Assembly (NCBI GenBank): GCA_907163375.1
Contig: CAJQUW010011508.1
Location: 496,001 to 560,000, forward strand
Direction: 5' to 3'
Length of the DNA stretch: 64,000 nucleotides
From: Prostheceraeus crozeri
Lineage: Eukaryota > Platyhelminthes > Polycladida > Euryleptidae
Of the stretch, positions 1-8,226 are shown in pieces. The number at the start of each line of letters is the position of its first letter. Positions within the stretch are counted from its first letter, which is position 1. The translations under genes were made by a program, and so were the position numbers. The notes under the pieces are model-generated. The model worked only from the letters and a program-made list of their open reading frames with translations, searched no databases and had not been told where the DNA came from.

Positions 1-255
1 TTGTATGGTCTCATCTTCACTATTAAAAACTTTTTTATATTTTGAATGTGAATAATCATCAAACATTTTTTTAACTTTTATATCAGTAGGCAATGTTTCT
101 AGATAGTTTTTATAACTATTTAATTTTAATATATTTCCTTCATCAACTCGATCTACATTTTGTAAATGCAATTTACTATTTAAATGAGATTGATAACTTC
201 TTTTTGTTTGCAACTTTTTTTTACATAAGACACAATAAAACTTAGTATTTTCCAT
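1..255 (-). CDS. C2H2 zinc-finger protein of the Polinton, N-terminal part
   Basis: Reading leftward from an ATG at 253-255, the frame stays open for 85 codons to the window edge, so the gene continues outside. Residues 8-30 form a zinc-finger pattern: C8-x2-C11, then H24-x5-H30, spaced like C2H2 or U1-type fingers. The rest is lysine- and asparagine-rich. The A/T-rich leader before the ATG matches those of the next two leftward genes, suggesting a common expression style. Its role in the element is unknown; nucleic-acid binding is an inference from the finger. Confidence 0.6.
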   Translation of the reverse strand, partial: MENTKFYCVLCKKKLQTKRSYQSHLNSKLHLQNVDRVDEGNILKLNSYKNYLETLPTDIKVKKMFDDYSHSKYKKVFNSEDETIQ

Positions 256-399
256 TTTTTTATTTTTTAAAGAAAAAATTGTGTTTTAATTTTAGATATA
301 AACATTCTAATATCAAGGACTTGAGAGTTAATATATATCATTATATATTTCACGTTCTTTAGTTATTTTATTTTCTTTATCATATAACGTTTTATAATA

Positions 400-816
400 T
401 TAAGTTTTATCATATAACGTTTTATCAAAAGATAATTTAAATTTATTTTCACTAACTATTGATTCTTCATCATCATCAATTGATTCTTCATCATCATCAT
501 AAATTGTTTCTTCAACATCATAAATTACACTTTTTGGTATAGGATGCCATTCCCTGATAGGATACCATTCTCTTATTGGAATATCTAACTCTAAATTACA
601 TTTTTTATCTGATAATAATATAATAGAGAAAAATATCGGTCTTTGATCTCTTTTGGAAAATTTAATAACACCACCATAATCTGAATCACTTTTAGTTTTT
701 ATTAAAGATGATAAAATTTTAAATTGATTAGATGTAAATCCTAATTTAAATTTTGTAGACCCGACACATAGTTGTCTAACAGTATCTTCAACTATTCCAT
801 CATTATTATTTTCCAT
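400..816 (-). CDS. Hypothetical Polinton protein with acidic tail
   Basis: A 138-residue leftward frame starting at an ATG after an A-rich leader. I do not recognise the family. It has two short internal duplications: IPIREWYPIREWHPIP around residues 79-94, and an acidic DDDEESI unit twice around residues 105-120. The 3' end lies in a small direct repeat (TATCATATAACGTTTTAT at about 379-396 and 409-426), so the last residues may be recent. It sits between the zinc-finger gene and the 254-residue gene, all in the same direction, so the three may form one expression block. Confidence 0.5.
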   Translation of the reverse strand: MENNNDGIVEDTVRQLCVGSTKFKLGFTSNQFKILSSLIKTKSDSDYGGVIKFSKRDQRPIFFSIILLSDKKCNLELDIPIREWYPIREWHPIPKSVIYDVEETIYDDDEESIDDDEESIVSENKFKLSFDKTLYDKT

Positions 817-986
817 TGTAAGAAAATGAAAATTAGATAAATTTTGATTATATGTAGTATTAATATCATGTTGAGATATAAATTTTTCTTCACTTAAATT
901 TTTATAATTACTAATATTTTTATAATCTTTTTTACCATTTACACCTTTTTCAGATGTTTCAGAATCATCGTCTATGTTATAATCAT

Positions 987-1751
987 CTATATTATTATCA
1001 TTATTATTATAAGATTCTTTAAAATTATTATTATAAGATTCTTTAAAATTTTTATGATTATGATTATGGTCATTGTCCGCATATAAAGTTTTTCTTGTTG
1101 AGCTAAACCATTTATATAAGATTTTAACAAATTAATATTTAAATTTGAATATAATCCTATATAAGTATCATCATCATATCTTTGGGGCATTTCTAATGTT
1201 TCTTGTTTATAAATTGTATCTCTGTAATAAACTTGGCATAATAATTCTTCATTATGTTTTTTACTTTCTATATAAATATTATATTGGTTTTGTTCATCAA
1301 CAAATAATCTAATTTTTTCTTTTGAAAAGGATTTTAATTTTTTAACTAATTCTTTAATATTGATATAATTGATAATTTTATTTTCTATCCACTCAGTATT
1401 ACTAATCGGTAAAACTGCTCTAATGAATCCATAAACATTATTATGACCAATGATTACCATATTTTCTTTATTCAATTCTGCATACGCAACATCATTATAT
1501 TTACTTACAATCTCCATAAATTTTATAAATGGATCACCTGGAAAAATACAATAATTAGTTTCAATAGAAGGTAAACCTTTAGTCTGTTCTCTAAATATTT
1601 CTGCTTGTAATTCGAATAAAAGATTTACATCTATACATGGATTATTATTATTATTATCAAAACATTTATTTTCAAATCCCGTTGATCTCGTCGAATAAGA
1701 AGAACAGGATGAAACGGGCGAATATAATTTTTTTAAATTTGGATATTCCAT
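987..1751 (-). CDS. Hypothetical Polinton protein, 254 residues
   Basis: Leftward frame from an ATG at 1749-1751. The first 210 or so residues look like an ordinary folded protein with mixed charge. The last 30 are an isoleucine/asparagine-lysine run produced by ATT-type microsatellite DNA with a 24-bp unit repeated at about 1000-1050. The true C-terminus may therefore have been changed by repeat growth. I recognise no domain. Its start faces the start of the rightward fibre-like gene across about 100 bp of A/T-rich DNA, so the two genes are divergently arranged. Confidence 0.5.
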   Translation of the reverse strand: MEYPNLKKLYSPVSSCSSYSTRSTGFENKCFDNNNNNPCIDVNLLFELQAEIFREQTKGLPSIETNYCIFPGDPFIKFMEIVSKYNDVAYAELNKENMVIIGHNNVYGFIRAVLPISNTEWIENKIINYINIKELVKKLKSFSKEKIRLFVDEQNQYNIYIESKKHNEELLCQVYYRDTIYKQETLEMPQRYDDDTYIGLYSNLNINLLKSYINGLAQQEKLYMRTMTIIIIIKILKNLIIIILKNLIIIMIII

Positions 1752-1855
1752 TTTTTTATTTTTATTAGAAAAAAATTTATTTTTTTATTTTTATTAGAAA
1801 AAATTTTATTTTTTTTCTCATTATATAAAAAATTTTATTTTTTTATTGTTAAAAA
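1752..1855. promoter_or_regulatory. Divergent intergenic region of the Polinton
   Basis: A 104-bp gap between two genes that start in opposite directions. It is almost pure A/T and holds two near-identical copies of a unit built on TTTTTATTTTTATTAGAAAA. Either strand offers TATA-like runs, including ATTATATAAAAAA near 1820. A two-way promoter is an inference from position and composition only. Confidence 0.35.
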
Positions 1856-2218
1856 ATGATGCTACCAAATGTTGGTGGAGGTGCATATATCCCGAATAAT
1901 CGTGAATCAGAAATAGAAATAGAAAATTATATCATGAAAACTGGAGACGTTTTATCTGGTCCATTGCATCTTTCTATTCTTCCGCAACAAAATACAAAGT
2001 TAACAAATAAACAATATGTTGATACACAAATCAATGACTTAAAAGAAAAATATATAAACGATGTTTTGGTTCCACTGATGAATCAATTAAAGTTGCTAAA
2101 ACTTAATGACAAATCATTAAACGAAAAATTATTAAAACTTGATAAAAATGATAGAGAGCTAGAAGCAGATATAAGAAAAAACTTTTTAAAAAGATTTCAG
2201 AACAATCAAAAATTTTAA
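1856..2218 (+). CDS. Fibre-like or tail-fibre-like virion protein (inferred)
   Basis: A 120-residue rightward frame with two consecutive ATG codons at its start. Residues around 27-60 read MKTGDVLSGPLHL, then LTNKQYVDTQI. This closely resembles the module at the start of trimeric phage tail fibres (an 'M-G-x-L-x-G-x-L' line followed by 'NKxYVD'). The rest is a long amphipathic helix rich in Leu, Lys and Asp, likely coiled coil. It is short for a complete fibre and has no visible receptor-binding head; the next gene is also coiled coil. An attachment or spike role is inferred. Confidence 0.45.
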   Translation: MMLPNVGGGAYIPNNRESEIEIENYIMKTGDVLSGPLHLSILPQQNTKLTNKQYVDTQINDLKEKYINDVLVPLMNQLKLLKLNDKSLNEKLLKLDKNDRELEADIRKNFLKRFQNNQKF

Positions 2219-2274
2219 TATTACTTTCTATAAAGTTAAAATCTGCAGTCATTAAAAATAAACATCAGATAAAA

Positions 2275-2634
2275 ATGTTAAAAGAACAATTAGAAGATGA
2301 AATAGAAAAACTTCCTGAAAGAATTAAAAAAAATTTAAAGCAGTTACAAACTACATTCCAAAAAAGTGTTGATGAATTAAGTTCTAAAATTACTCAACAA
2401 ATGAAAAAGATGAATAGAATAATAAATGAAGTAAACTCACTTAATCAAAAGGTTGATAAAATGAAAACTCTTAAAATCAATTTAGAAAATGAATTAAAGA
2501 AAAATTTACAAGAAAACTCTAAAGAAAATAAAGAACAGTTAGATGCTGTTAAAAGACAATTAGATGTTCTTAAAATTAAGTTAAATGCTCTTAAAACGGC
2601 ATTGAAGTACATCACAAGTACATCCTTGAAGTAA
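2275..2634 (+). CDS. Coiled-coil protein of the Polinton
   Basis: 119 residues from an ATG at 2275 after an A-rich leader. Nearly the whole product is a heptad-like coiled coil of Leu, Ile, Lys, Glu and Gln with no Cys or Trp. It follows the fibre-like gene by 57 bp in the same direction, suggesting that the two act together, for example as shaft or internal scaffold. I do not recognise a named family. Confidence 0.45.
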   Translation: MLKEQLEDEIEKLPERIKKNLKQLQTTFQKSVDELSSKITQQMKKMNRIINEVNSLNQKVDKMKTLKINLENELKKNLQENSKENKEQLDAVKRQLDVLKIKLNALKTALKYITSTSLK

Positions 2635-2737
2635 TTAAAGTACATCACACGCTGCTTGACGCAATAGATAAAGTGCAACAATCAATTAATAAAGTTATCT
2701 CGAAGTTGTTGTCCATTCACAAACGTAAATCTTGATC

Positions 2738-2770
2738 GGACCAAAGGTCCTGAGGTTATTACCTTATCAT
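2738..2770. repeat. 33-bp inverted repeat, left arm, with hairpin
   Basis: This arm matches the reverse complement of 5353-5385 at 32 of 33 positions. It contains the perfect hairpin GGACC-AAA-GGTCC at 2738-2750. It lies in the gap between the coiled-coil gene and the next structural gene. The two arms bracket the cassette of two small structural proteins and the capsid gene. Confidence 0.85.
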
Positions 2771-2838
2771 AAACGTAAATCTTAGCGCAAATATTAACGT
2801 AAATATTTTTTCCCAAAAGTCAAATTTAATCCTAAAAA

Positions 2839-3321
2839 ATGCCTATAATTTATAAACACAATCTTAAACATTTTGCTTCAAATCAAAAAATTGCTCATGA
2901 ACCATCTATGAAATCTGTTAACCATTATGACAGTGTAGAAACAATTCAAAAAGAAGGGGATGGTATATTTTCTGGTATTGGAAGTATCGTTAACTTAATT
3001 AAAAATAATAAAGATTTGATTACATTTGCTGCAAAAGGAGCAGCTGCTATAGGTAGTACAGCTAGTGCAATATCAAATGCTGTTAAGTCTCAAAACGAAT
3101 TAAAACAACTAGAAGCTATTCGTAAACTTAGGAATGATTCTGAAGAAGTAAAAAATTTAAAAAAACTTTCAGAGGAAACAAAAAACAAAATTGCTAACAT
3201 AGCTGTTGGGGAAACCTTGAGGAGCGGAGCTCCGTCTGATAGTAAACATAAGAAGAAATCAGGCGTAGCCATAAAACGTTCAATTGAAGAAATAAGAGGT
3301 AATGGTCTAGCAAAATTCTAA
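2839..3321 (+). CDS. Small virion protein with amphipathic helix (pVI/pX-like, inferred)
   Basis: 160 residues from an ATG at 2839. After a basic N-terminus come the motif KEGDGIF (about residues 39-45), a hydrophobic Gly/Ala stretch (about 46-85) able to sit in a membrane, a charged helix, and a Lys-rich C-terminus ending in IRGNGLAKF. IRGN-G fits the adenovirus protease consensus (M/I/L)XGX-G. Layout and basic tail recall the adenovirus minor proteins pVI/pX, which are cut by the viral protease and disrupt membranes. This is resemblance, not proven homology. A GC-rich hairpin (3221-3233) and a GGC-GTA-GCC palindrome (3262-3270) lie within the coding DNA. Confidence 0.5.
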   Translation: MPIIYKHNLKHFASNQKIAHEPSMKSVNHYDSVETIQKEGDGIFSGIGSIVNLIKNNKDLITFAAKGAAAIGSTASAISNAVKSQNELKQLEAIRKLRNDSEEVKNLKKLSEETKNKIANIAVGETLRSGAPSDSKHKKKSGVAIKRSIEEIRGNGLAKF

Positions 3322-3416
3322 AATTATATTTTAGTAAAATTATTTTAGTAAAATTTTTTCAGCAAAATTTTTTCTGTGTGTGTGAAAAAACAAAAGTCAA
3401 ATTATTTATTATAAAA

Positions 3417-4751
3417 ATGTCTTTGCTAATTGAAAATAAATTTAGATTAGACGATCCTCCGTTCGTCAGTTACAATCAAAAAAAGAATGACTATATAAGA
3501 ATTGCTATGAATCCCGGATCTTCCAGTAGAGTAAATACTGGAGGTGATTTAATTTTTGAAGTTGATAATCAGCGGAGTTATATATATTTACCTGATTCGT
3601 TTTTACATTGTGAATATTCTTTATATAGTGATGCTAATTTTACAACACCATTACCAGATACCGATAATATTGCATTAGAGAATAATTTTTTTCCAAGATT
3701 ATTTACACAAATGCGTTTAGATGTTGCAACTCAAAATATAGAAGCAATAAGTGATTCTCCAGGTGTAATTGATACAATGCTTAGATTTGTAACAATTGGT
3801 GAAAATAATAAAAAGTATGAAATCGAAGGTTGATTTCCTGATACTAATGATGGTATAATTATAGATGATTTAACTCACGCTGGAACAGACGCCGCAGGAA
3901 TTGCGAAAGATGTAGAAAATATTGCAAAACATTTAAATAAAACAAACAATAGTGCATATAAAGAAAGACGTGAATTTAACAAGAAAAGTAAACAGACAGT
4001 AAATTGGTCATTGTCTCCATTATTCGGATATTTAGATTATGATAAAATATCATATCAATTAAAATTTAAGTTAATAATTCATCGGACAGCAAATAATGAA
4101 TTAATCTTTTTTGGTAAGACTGGAAAAAAAGCATATTTAAAAATTGATAGACTTGAATAGTGGATTAAGGATATTACTCCTAGTTTAGAGATTGAAACAG
4201 CTATTGCAAGAAGATTAAATACTAACAAACCAATTCCAGTAAATTTTCTAAAGCGAACTGCTAGTTCAGTAACTTTTTCCGAACAAAGATTTAACTGGCA
4301 TTTTACTAGAACTGCGAATACTCCAAGATATTTATTACTAACATTTCAAAGAAATAATTCTCCAAGTTTTGATAAGAACAACAATCTTTTTCATATTAAT
4401 ACAATTCGAAGTTTACAAGTTTCATTAAATCAAACCCGATATCCAATTGATCCATTAAGATTCGATGATACCAATAATCAATTTATGGAAGGATATGATT
4501 CTTATCGAAATCTTTGTATAGAATTTGGAGTTGAACCACAATTAACTCCTGGAGATTGGAGACATTTATATCCTGTTTTCTGTTTCGATTTAAGTGCACA
4601 ATCTGAAGATATTATCAAGACTGGTTGTGATGTAACAATTAATATTGAAAAGAAAGATTCCACAACTTCATTGATGGCTTATGATTTATTGCTAGAAGAT
4701 GTAAAATATTCTATTGAAATTCTTAATGGAAAGATGGCTAGGATTAATTAA
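3417..4751 (+). pseudogene. Major-capsid-like gene (hexon/double-jelly-roll type), broken
   Basis: The gene begins at an ATG at 3417 and covers about 1.3 kb between the two small membrane-active-type genes, where Polintons and adintoviruses usually keep the capsid gene. Both ends carry conserved-looking capsid features: an early beta-rich section with DLIFEV and SYIYLPDSFL, and near the end YPVF followed by FDLSAQSE. It is a fossil: the reading frame is broken, with about two breaks. Assignment as the major capsid protein rests on position, size and beta-rich style rather than an exact match. Confidence 0.55.
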
Positions 4752-5001
4752 TTTTTTTTCATAACTAGAATAGATTAAAATTTTTTGGTAACTTAAAATT
4801 TTTTCATAACTAGAATAGATTAAAATTTTTCGTAACTAGAATAGATTAAAAATTTTCGTAACTTAAAATTTTTTTATTAAAAAAGTCGCAAGCGAAAAGT
4901 AATAATAATAAAACTGTTGAATTAAAATTACGTAATATTGTTGACAAAAATACCCCTAAAACTATTACGATTAACAAAAAAAGTATTACATAAGTAAACC
5001 A
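4752..5001. repeat. A/T-rich tandem repeats in a Polinton intergenic gap
   Basis: Between the capsid gene and the next small gene, a unit of about 25 bp (core CATAACTAGAATAGATTAAAA or CGTAACTAGAATAGATTAAA) occurs three times, mixed with a shorter TAACTTAAAATTTTT unit. A small palindrome TCGC-AA-GCGA lies at 4886-4895. A regulatory role for the capsid or downstream gene is possible but not shown. Confidence 0.6.
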
Positions 5002-5364
5002 ATGATAGAGAATATTCAATTACAAGAAGAAAAGAATGGCGGGATTCTCCCATTAATTCCACTAATAATAGGTGGCATAGCAGCAGCAGGAAGTGTTGCA
5101 GGTGGGACAGCTGGTATTGTCCAAGCAGTAAATAAAAATAAATCCATGAAGGCAGCATTAGAAGAACAAAAACGTCATAATAGAGAGTTAGAGAAAGTTG
5201 CTAGGGGTGACGGAATAGTAGATAATTTTATTAGTAAATTAAAATTAGTTGATGAAGGAAAACGAGTTCTTAAAAATATTCTCCACAATGTTGATGATTT
5301 AATTGAAATTAAAGAAACGAAAGATGGTTCTGGAATATATCTAAGTCCTAGTATGATAAGGTAA
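5002..5364 (+). CDS. Small membrane-active virion protein (inferred)
   Basis: 120 residues from an ATG at 5002. Residues 12-42 are a Gly/Ala/Ile-rich hydrophobic segment (GGILPLIPLIIGGIAAAG and following) long enough to cross or disturb a membrane. A charged helix follows, then the motif ARGDGIV, then a C-terminal KDGSGIYLSPS. The two G-x-G-I points resemble the glycine-rich cutting sites of adenain-type proteases, and the layout repeats that of the 160-residue protein at 2839. A structural role, cut by the protease encoded at 6812-7309, is inferred. Confidence 0.5.
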   Translation: MIENIQLQEEKNGGILPLIPLIIGGIAAAGSVAGGTAGIVQAVNKNKSMKAALEEQKRHNRELEKVARGDGIVDNFISKLKLVDEGKRVLKNILHNVDDLIEIKETKDGSGIYLSPSMIR

Positions 5365-5385
5365 TAACCTCAGGACCTTTGGTTC
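5353..5385. repeat. 33-bp inverted repeat, right arm, plus hairpin cluster
   Basis: Pairs with 2738-2770 (one mismatch). Immediately to the right are further short palindromes: GGACC-TTT-GGTTC (5373-5385), GGCT-AA-AGCC (5390-5399) and AGAACC-TTT-GGTTCT (5402-5416). The arm overlaps the end of the small gene at 5002-5364, so part of it is coding. Confidence 0.85.
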
Positions 5386-5447
5386 TATCGGCTAAAGCCT
5401 CAGAACCTTTGGTTCTATTAGGTAAAACATTTACTTTATCTTTTAAA

Positions 5448-6740
5448 ATGAATTCTACAATTTCCGAAAATTTAATTAAATTAAAAATTTCTAATTTAGA
5501 TTTATTGAATTATCTCTTAAAAGTACATAAAACCTCAAATTGTAAAATTTATGAAGGTAACGACATACAAAAAACATTAGAAAACTTTCCTGGATTTATT
5601 TGGAGTAAATATTCGAAAGAAAAACATCTTCCTGGTCATTCATATACCGGTCCAGGAACTCGATTAGATATAAGACTAGATGAGAATAATAATCCGAAAC
5701 CAGGTGAAGAACCAATAAATAGAGTAGATGCCGCAGCTTACAGGCATGATTTAGCTTATCGAAATCATGATCTAAGTTCTCGACATGCAGCTGATAAGAA
5801 GATGATTCAAGAATTAGATAGTATTCAGAATCCTACATTTAGAGAAAAAATTGAAAGAATGTTTGTTAAGAAAGCTTTACAAGCTAAAATATTATTCGGT
5901 CAGGGTTTAAATGAAACGACAGCAAAGCTGTCTGAGAGCAACGCTCGAACCTACGCCTCCGAAATTCATAAGGAATACAGAAAGCCTAAATATTTATTGA
6001 AAGTAAAAGTATTTAATAAAGATGATATTTGGAGTACTGATCTTATTCATATGCCGAATGAAGGAGGGTTTAAGTACGCATTGACCGTTATAGATTTATA
6101 TACACGATACGCTTGGGTAAAGCCTTTAAAAAACAAAAGTGGTCTATCAGTTAAATATGCGCTTGAAGAAATCTTTAAAGAAAGTAATAGAAAGCCAAGG
6201 AAATTGTTTGTTGATAAAGGATCGGAATTTTATAACCGAAATGTTCAGCCACTATTTGAAACTGTTTATTCAACTGAAAACGCTGGAAAGGCTGTAGTAA
6301 TTGAGCGATTCAATCGGACGTTAAAAAATAAATTATTCAAGAAATTTACTGAGCAAAGAAATCAGAAATGGTTGAAGATATTACCAGGAATTGTAGAGCA
6401 GTACAATAATAAAGTTCATTCAGGTATTGAAGAAACCCCAAAGAATGCTTCTGACGACCCTGATTTAATACGAAAGAAAATATTCGAAAATAATTATCCA
6501 AATGAGAGTAATCCGAATTTGCAGAAACTTAAGCCGAAATTTAAAATTGGAGATAGAGGTAGAATATTTAAGTACAAGAATAAATTTGAAAAAGGCTTCG
6601 TCGGATACTGGACTAAAGAAATATTTGAAGTTTGTAAAATAAATCAAACTTATCCGATTACTTACGAAATCAAAGATTTAGATGATGAAAATATCAGAGG
6701 CCGATTTTATCAAAATGAATTACAACGAAGTGATTTTTAA
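5448..6740 (+). CDS. Phospholipase A2 domain fused to retroviral-type integrase
   Basis: 430 residues from the first ATG of the frame at 5448; the frame is open further upstream, but only through the hairpin cluster. Residues about 60-150 are a parvovirus/Polinton-type phospholipase A2: a calcium loop YTGPGT at 66-71 and the catalytic HDxxY as HDLAY at 100-104. Residues from about 190 on are a DDE integrase (rve family) with TDLI, FVDKGSEFY and IERFNR as the three acidic motifs, then a basic C-terminal part. Integrases insert the element into host DNA; viral PLA2s help virions leave endosomes. Having both in one frame is unusual. The linker is encoded by hairpin-rich DNA (5919-5946). Confidence 0.8.
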   Translation: MNSTISENLIKLKISNLDLLNYLLKVHKTSNCKIYEGNDIQKTLENFPGFIWSKYSKEKHLPGHSYTGPGTRLDIRLDENNNPKPGEEPINRVDAAAYRHDLAYRNHDLSSRHAADKKMIQELDSIQNPTFREKIERMFVKKALQAKILFGQGLNETTAKLSESNARTYASEIHKEYRKPKYLLKVKVFNKDDIWSTDLIHMPNEGGFKYALTVIDLYTRYAWVKPLKNKSGLSVKYALEEIFKESNRKPRKLFVDKGSEFYNRNVQPLFETVYSTENAGKAVVIERFNRTLKNKLFKKFTEQRNQKWLKILPGIVEQYNNKVHSGIEETPKNASDDPDLIRKKIFENNYPNESNPNLQKLKPKFKIGDRGRIFKYKNKFEKGFVGYWTKEIFEVCKINQTYPITYEIKDLDDENIRGRFYQNELQRSDF

Positions 6741-6811
6741 TTATCATTATCATTATTATTGGAACTAACGTTTCGGGAATGAAATTCCCTTGTTAGGCGT
6801 AGCCATAGAAC

Positions 6812-7309
6812 CTACGGTTCGTTCAATTCTAACATTAAGGAACCTTCAAGAAATGGTACTCCTTTTTGTAATTTAAATAAAACATGAAGACATAATTGAC
6901 CACAGTAAGTAGTTCCTGGTTTTTGAATTTGAAATGTATTATAAATTCCATTGCCAAGTAATTTTTTGACTTCGTTTGTAGGTGGAAGTCCATAAGAGTC
7001 GAACCAATAGTTCTCAGCCTCCGGGCGGTCGAAATAGTAATTATCTCGATTCTTATTAAAGATACCTGCAGACCAATGTATTCCTTTTTCATCTGACGTA
7101 TGAAGATTTGTTATGAAATTTATAGTTATTGATGGAACTTTGTTCCGGGAACTGAAGGTTCCTGTTGGCTTATTTTTTAGGAATTGTAATTCGACTCTCA
7201 TTAGAACATGAAAATTCTTTATTCCCAATTGATTTGCGATTTTCTTTAAATCGAAATTCGTTGTTGTTTGTGTTCCATATAATTTCAAAAACTCATTTAT
7301 GTTGCTCAT
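6812..7309 (-). CDS. Adenain-type cysteine protease
   Basis: 165 residues, read leftward from an ATG at 7307-7309. The order of catalytic motifs matches the adenovirus protease family: GIHWSAG (His) near residue 77, an acidic segment YWFDSYGLPP near 107, and TTYCGQLCLHVLF (Cys) near 139. Such proteases cut capsid precursors during virion maturation. The likely substrates are the G-x-G-containing small proteins encoded at 2839-3321 and 5002-5364. The gene faces the integrase, so the two are convergent. Hairpins at 7134-7146 and 7148-7162 lie inside the coding DNA. Confidence 0.8.
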   Translation of the reverse strand: MSNINEFLKLYGTQTTTNFDLKKIANQLGIKNFHVLMRVELQFLKNKPTGTFSSRNKVPSITINFITNLHTSDEKGIHWSAGIFNKNRDNYYFDRPEAENYWFDSYGLPPTNEVKKLLGNGIYNTFQIQKPGTTYCGQLCLHVLFKLQKGVPFLEGSLMLELNEP

Positions 7310-7350
7310 TTTATAATAAAAAAATTTCTTAAGGGACCCCTAGAAGACAG

Positions 7351-7467
7351 AAGGGAGGGGGTATTGATTTAAAACTGTTCTCTAATGATGACTTTCCTTA
7401 CTACTTAGTCAGAAGGAGGGGTATTGATTTAAAACTGTTCTCTAATGATGACTTTCCTTACTACTTA
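7351..7467. repeat. Tandem duplication, 60-bp period, two copies
   Basis: The unit (starting around GGAGGGGTATTGATTTAAAA) occurs twice, at about 7351-7407 and 7411-7467, almost without difference. It sits just outside the last Polinton gene, so it may belong to the element's terminal region, but the opposite terminus is outside the window. Confidence 0.85.
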
Positions 7468-7490
7468 TTCGATTTTGAAATGATTTAATT

Positions 7491-8055
7491 TAATCTAAAT
7501 TAAAACGTTACATTGTTACATTTTATTTTTATGAACTCTCATTAAGAGGATATTGTTTGTTTTATCTGTATTAAGACAATGGCAACATCTGTTACCACAT
7601 TTCTCAAACCGCATGATTGTTTTAGGGATCATACGGGTTGTGCATTCATAACATGGCGTTAATAGCATAAAAGCAATCTATTAATTCATTCTCTGCTTTG
7701 AGGGAATATTCTGTTGTTATAGCAAGCATTCAATACAATATCGCAGTATCGATAGTCGAGACCGACTGTCGAACCAAAACCGCAACTTTTCTGGTTTTGG
7801 TCGGTAGTTTGGTTTTGGATCTGGCTCGCGTTATGGCCGATGAAATGATTTACAATGCGGTGCAATTTCCTCATTGTCATTCAAGTACATTTAATCATAC
7901 GCGTCATGTCATACCCGTATGTTGTCAAGCAAACTTCATACACCTACAATGCCGCTTTGCTTAGATCACCATTCATAATTTTCACTTGCTATTTAAACAC
8001 ACACAATTCATAAAACGTGACACATTACAATCTTAGTTTAAATCTTATCATCACA
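7491..8055. other. No gene seen; TATA-like region
   Basis: No coding signal I can defend. A TTTGG-rich patch lies near 7790-7820. A TATA-like CTATTTAAAC at about 7990 precedes the small frame at 8056. Confidence 0.5.
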
Positions 8056-8226
8056 ATGGTTGGATCTACTGAAAGATCTGTTCGATTGGAGACAAAGCGG
8101 AGAAGAATTCAGAAGTTAACAAGGGAAATCATACATCTGCAAGCACAAAGTAAAATATTCTTACACTTGGATATGAGAAGAATTTTTGAATACATCGGAG
8201 ACCCGCACATCAATTATAGGACATGA
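8056..8226 (+). CDS. Small basic hypothetical frame
   Basis: 56 codons from an ATG at 8056 that has A at -3. The product is a basic helix (VRLETKRRRIQKLTREIIHL) followed by IFEYIGDPHI. A TATA-like box about 60 bp upstream makes expression conceivable, but no family is recognised. The end of the frame runs into the tandem repeat region, so it may be chance. Low confidence. Confidence 0.2.
   Translation: MVGSTERSVRLETKRRRIQKLTREIIHLQAQSKIFLHLDMRRIFEYIGDPHINYRT

Larger units (their letters stand above)
1..7490. mobile_element. Polinton/Maverick (adintovirus-like) element, right part
   Basis: A virus-like fossil. The segment is strikingly AT-rich with densely packed genes. It combines a retroviral-type integrase, an adenovirus-type cysteine protease, a capsid-like gene and small structural-looking proteins, the hallmark set of Polintons/adintoviruses. 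The left end, with the expected protein-primed DNA polymerase B, lies outside the window. The right end is not resolved. It is placed near 7490 because the last element gene starts at 7309 and a 60-bp tandem duplication ends near 7467. Most genes are open; the capsid gene is broken, with about two breaks. This suggests a fairly young but decaying copy. Confidence 0.85.
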
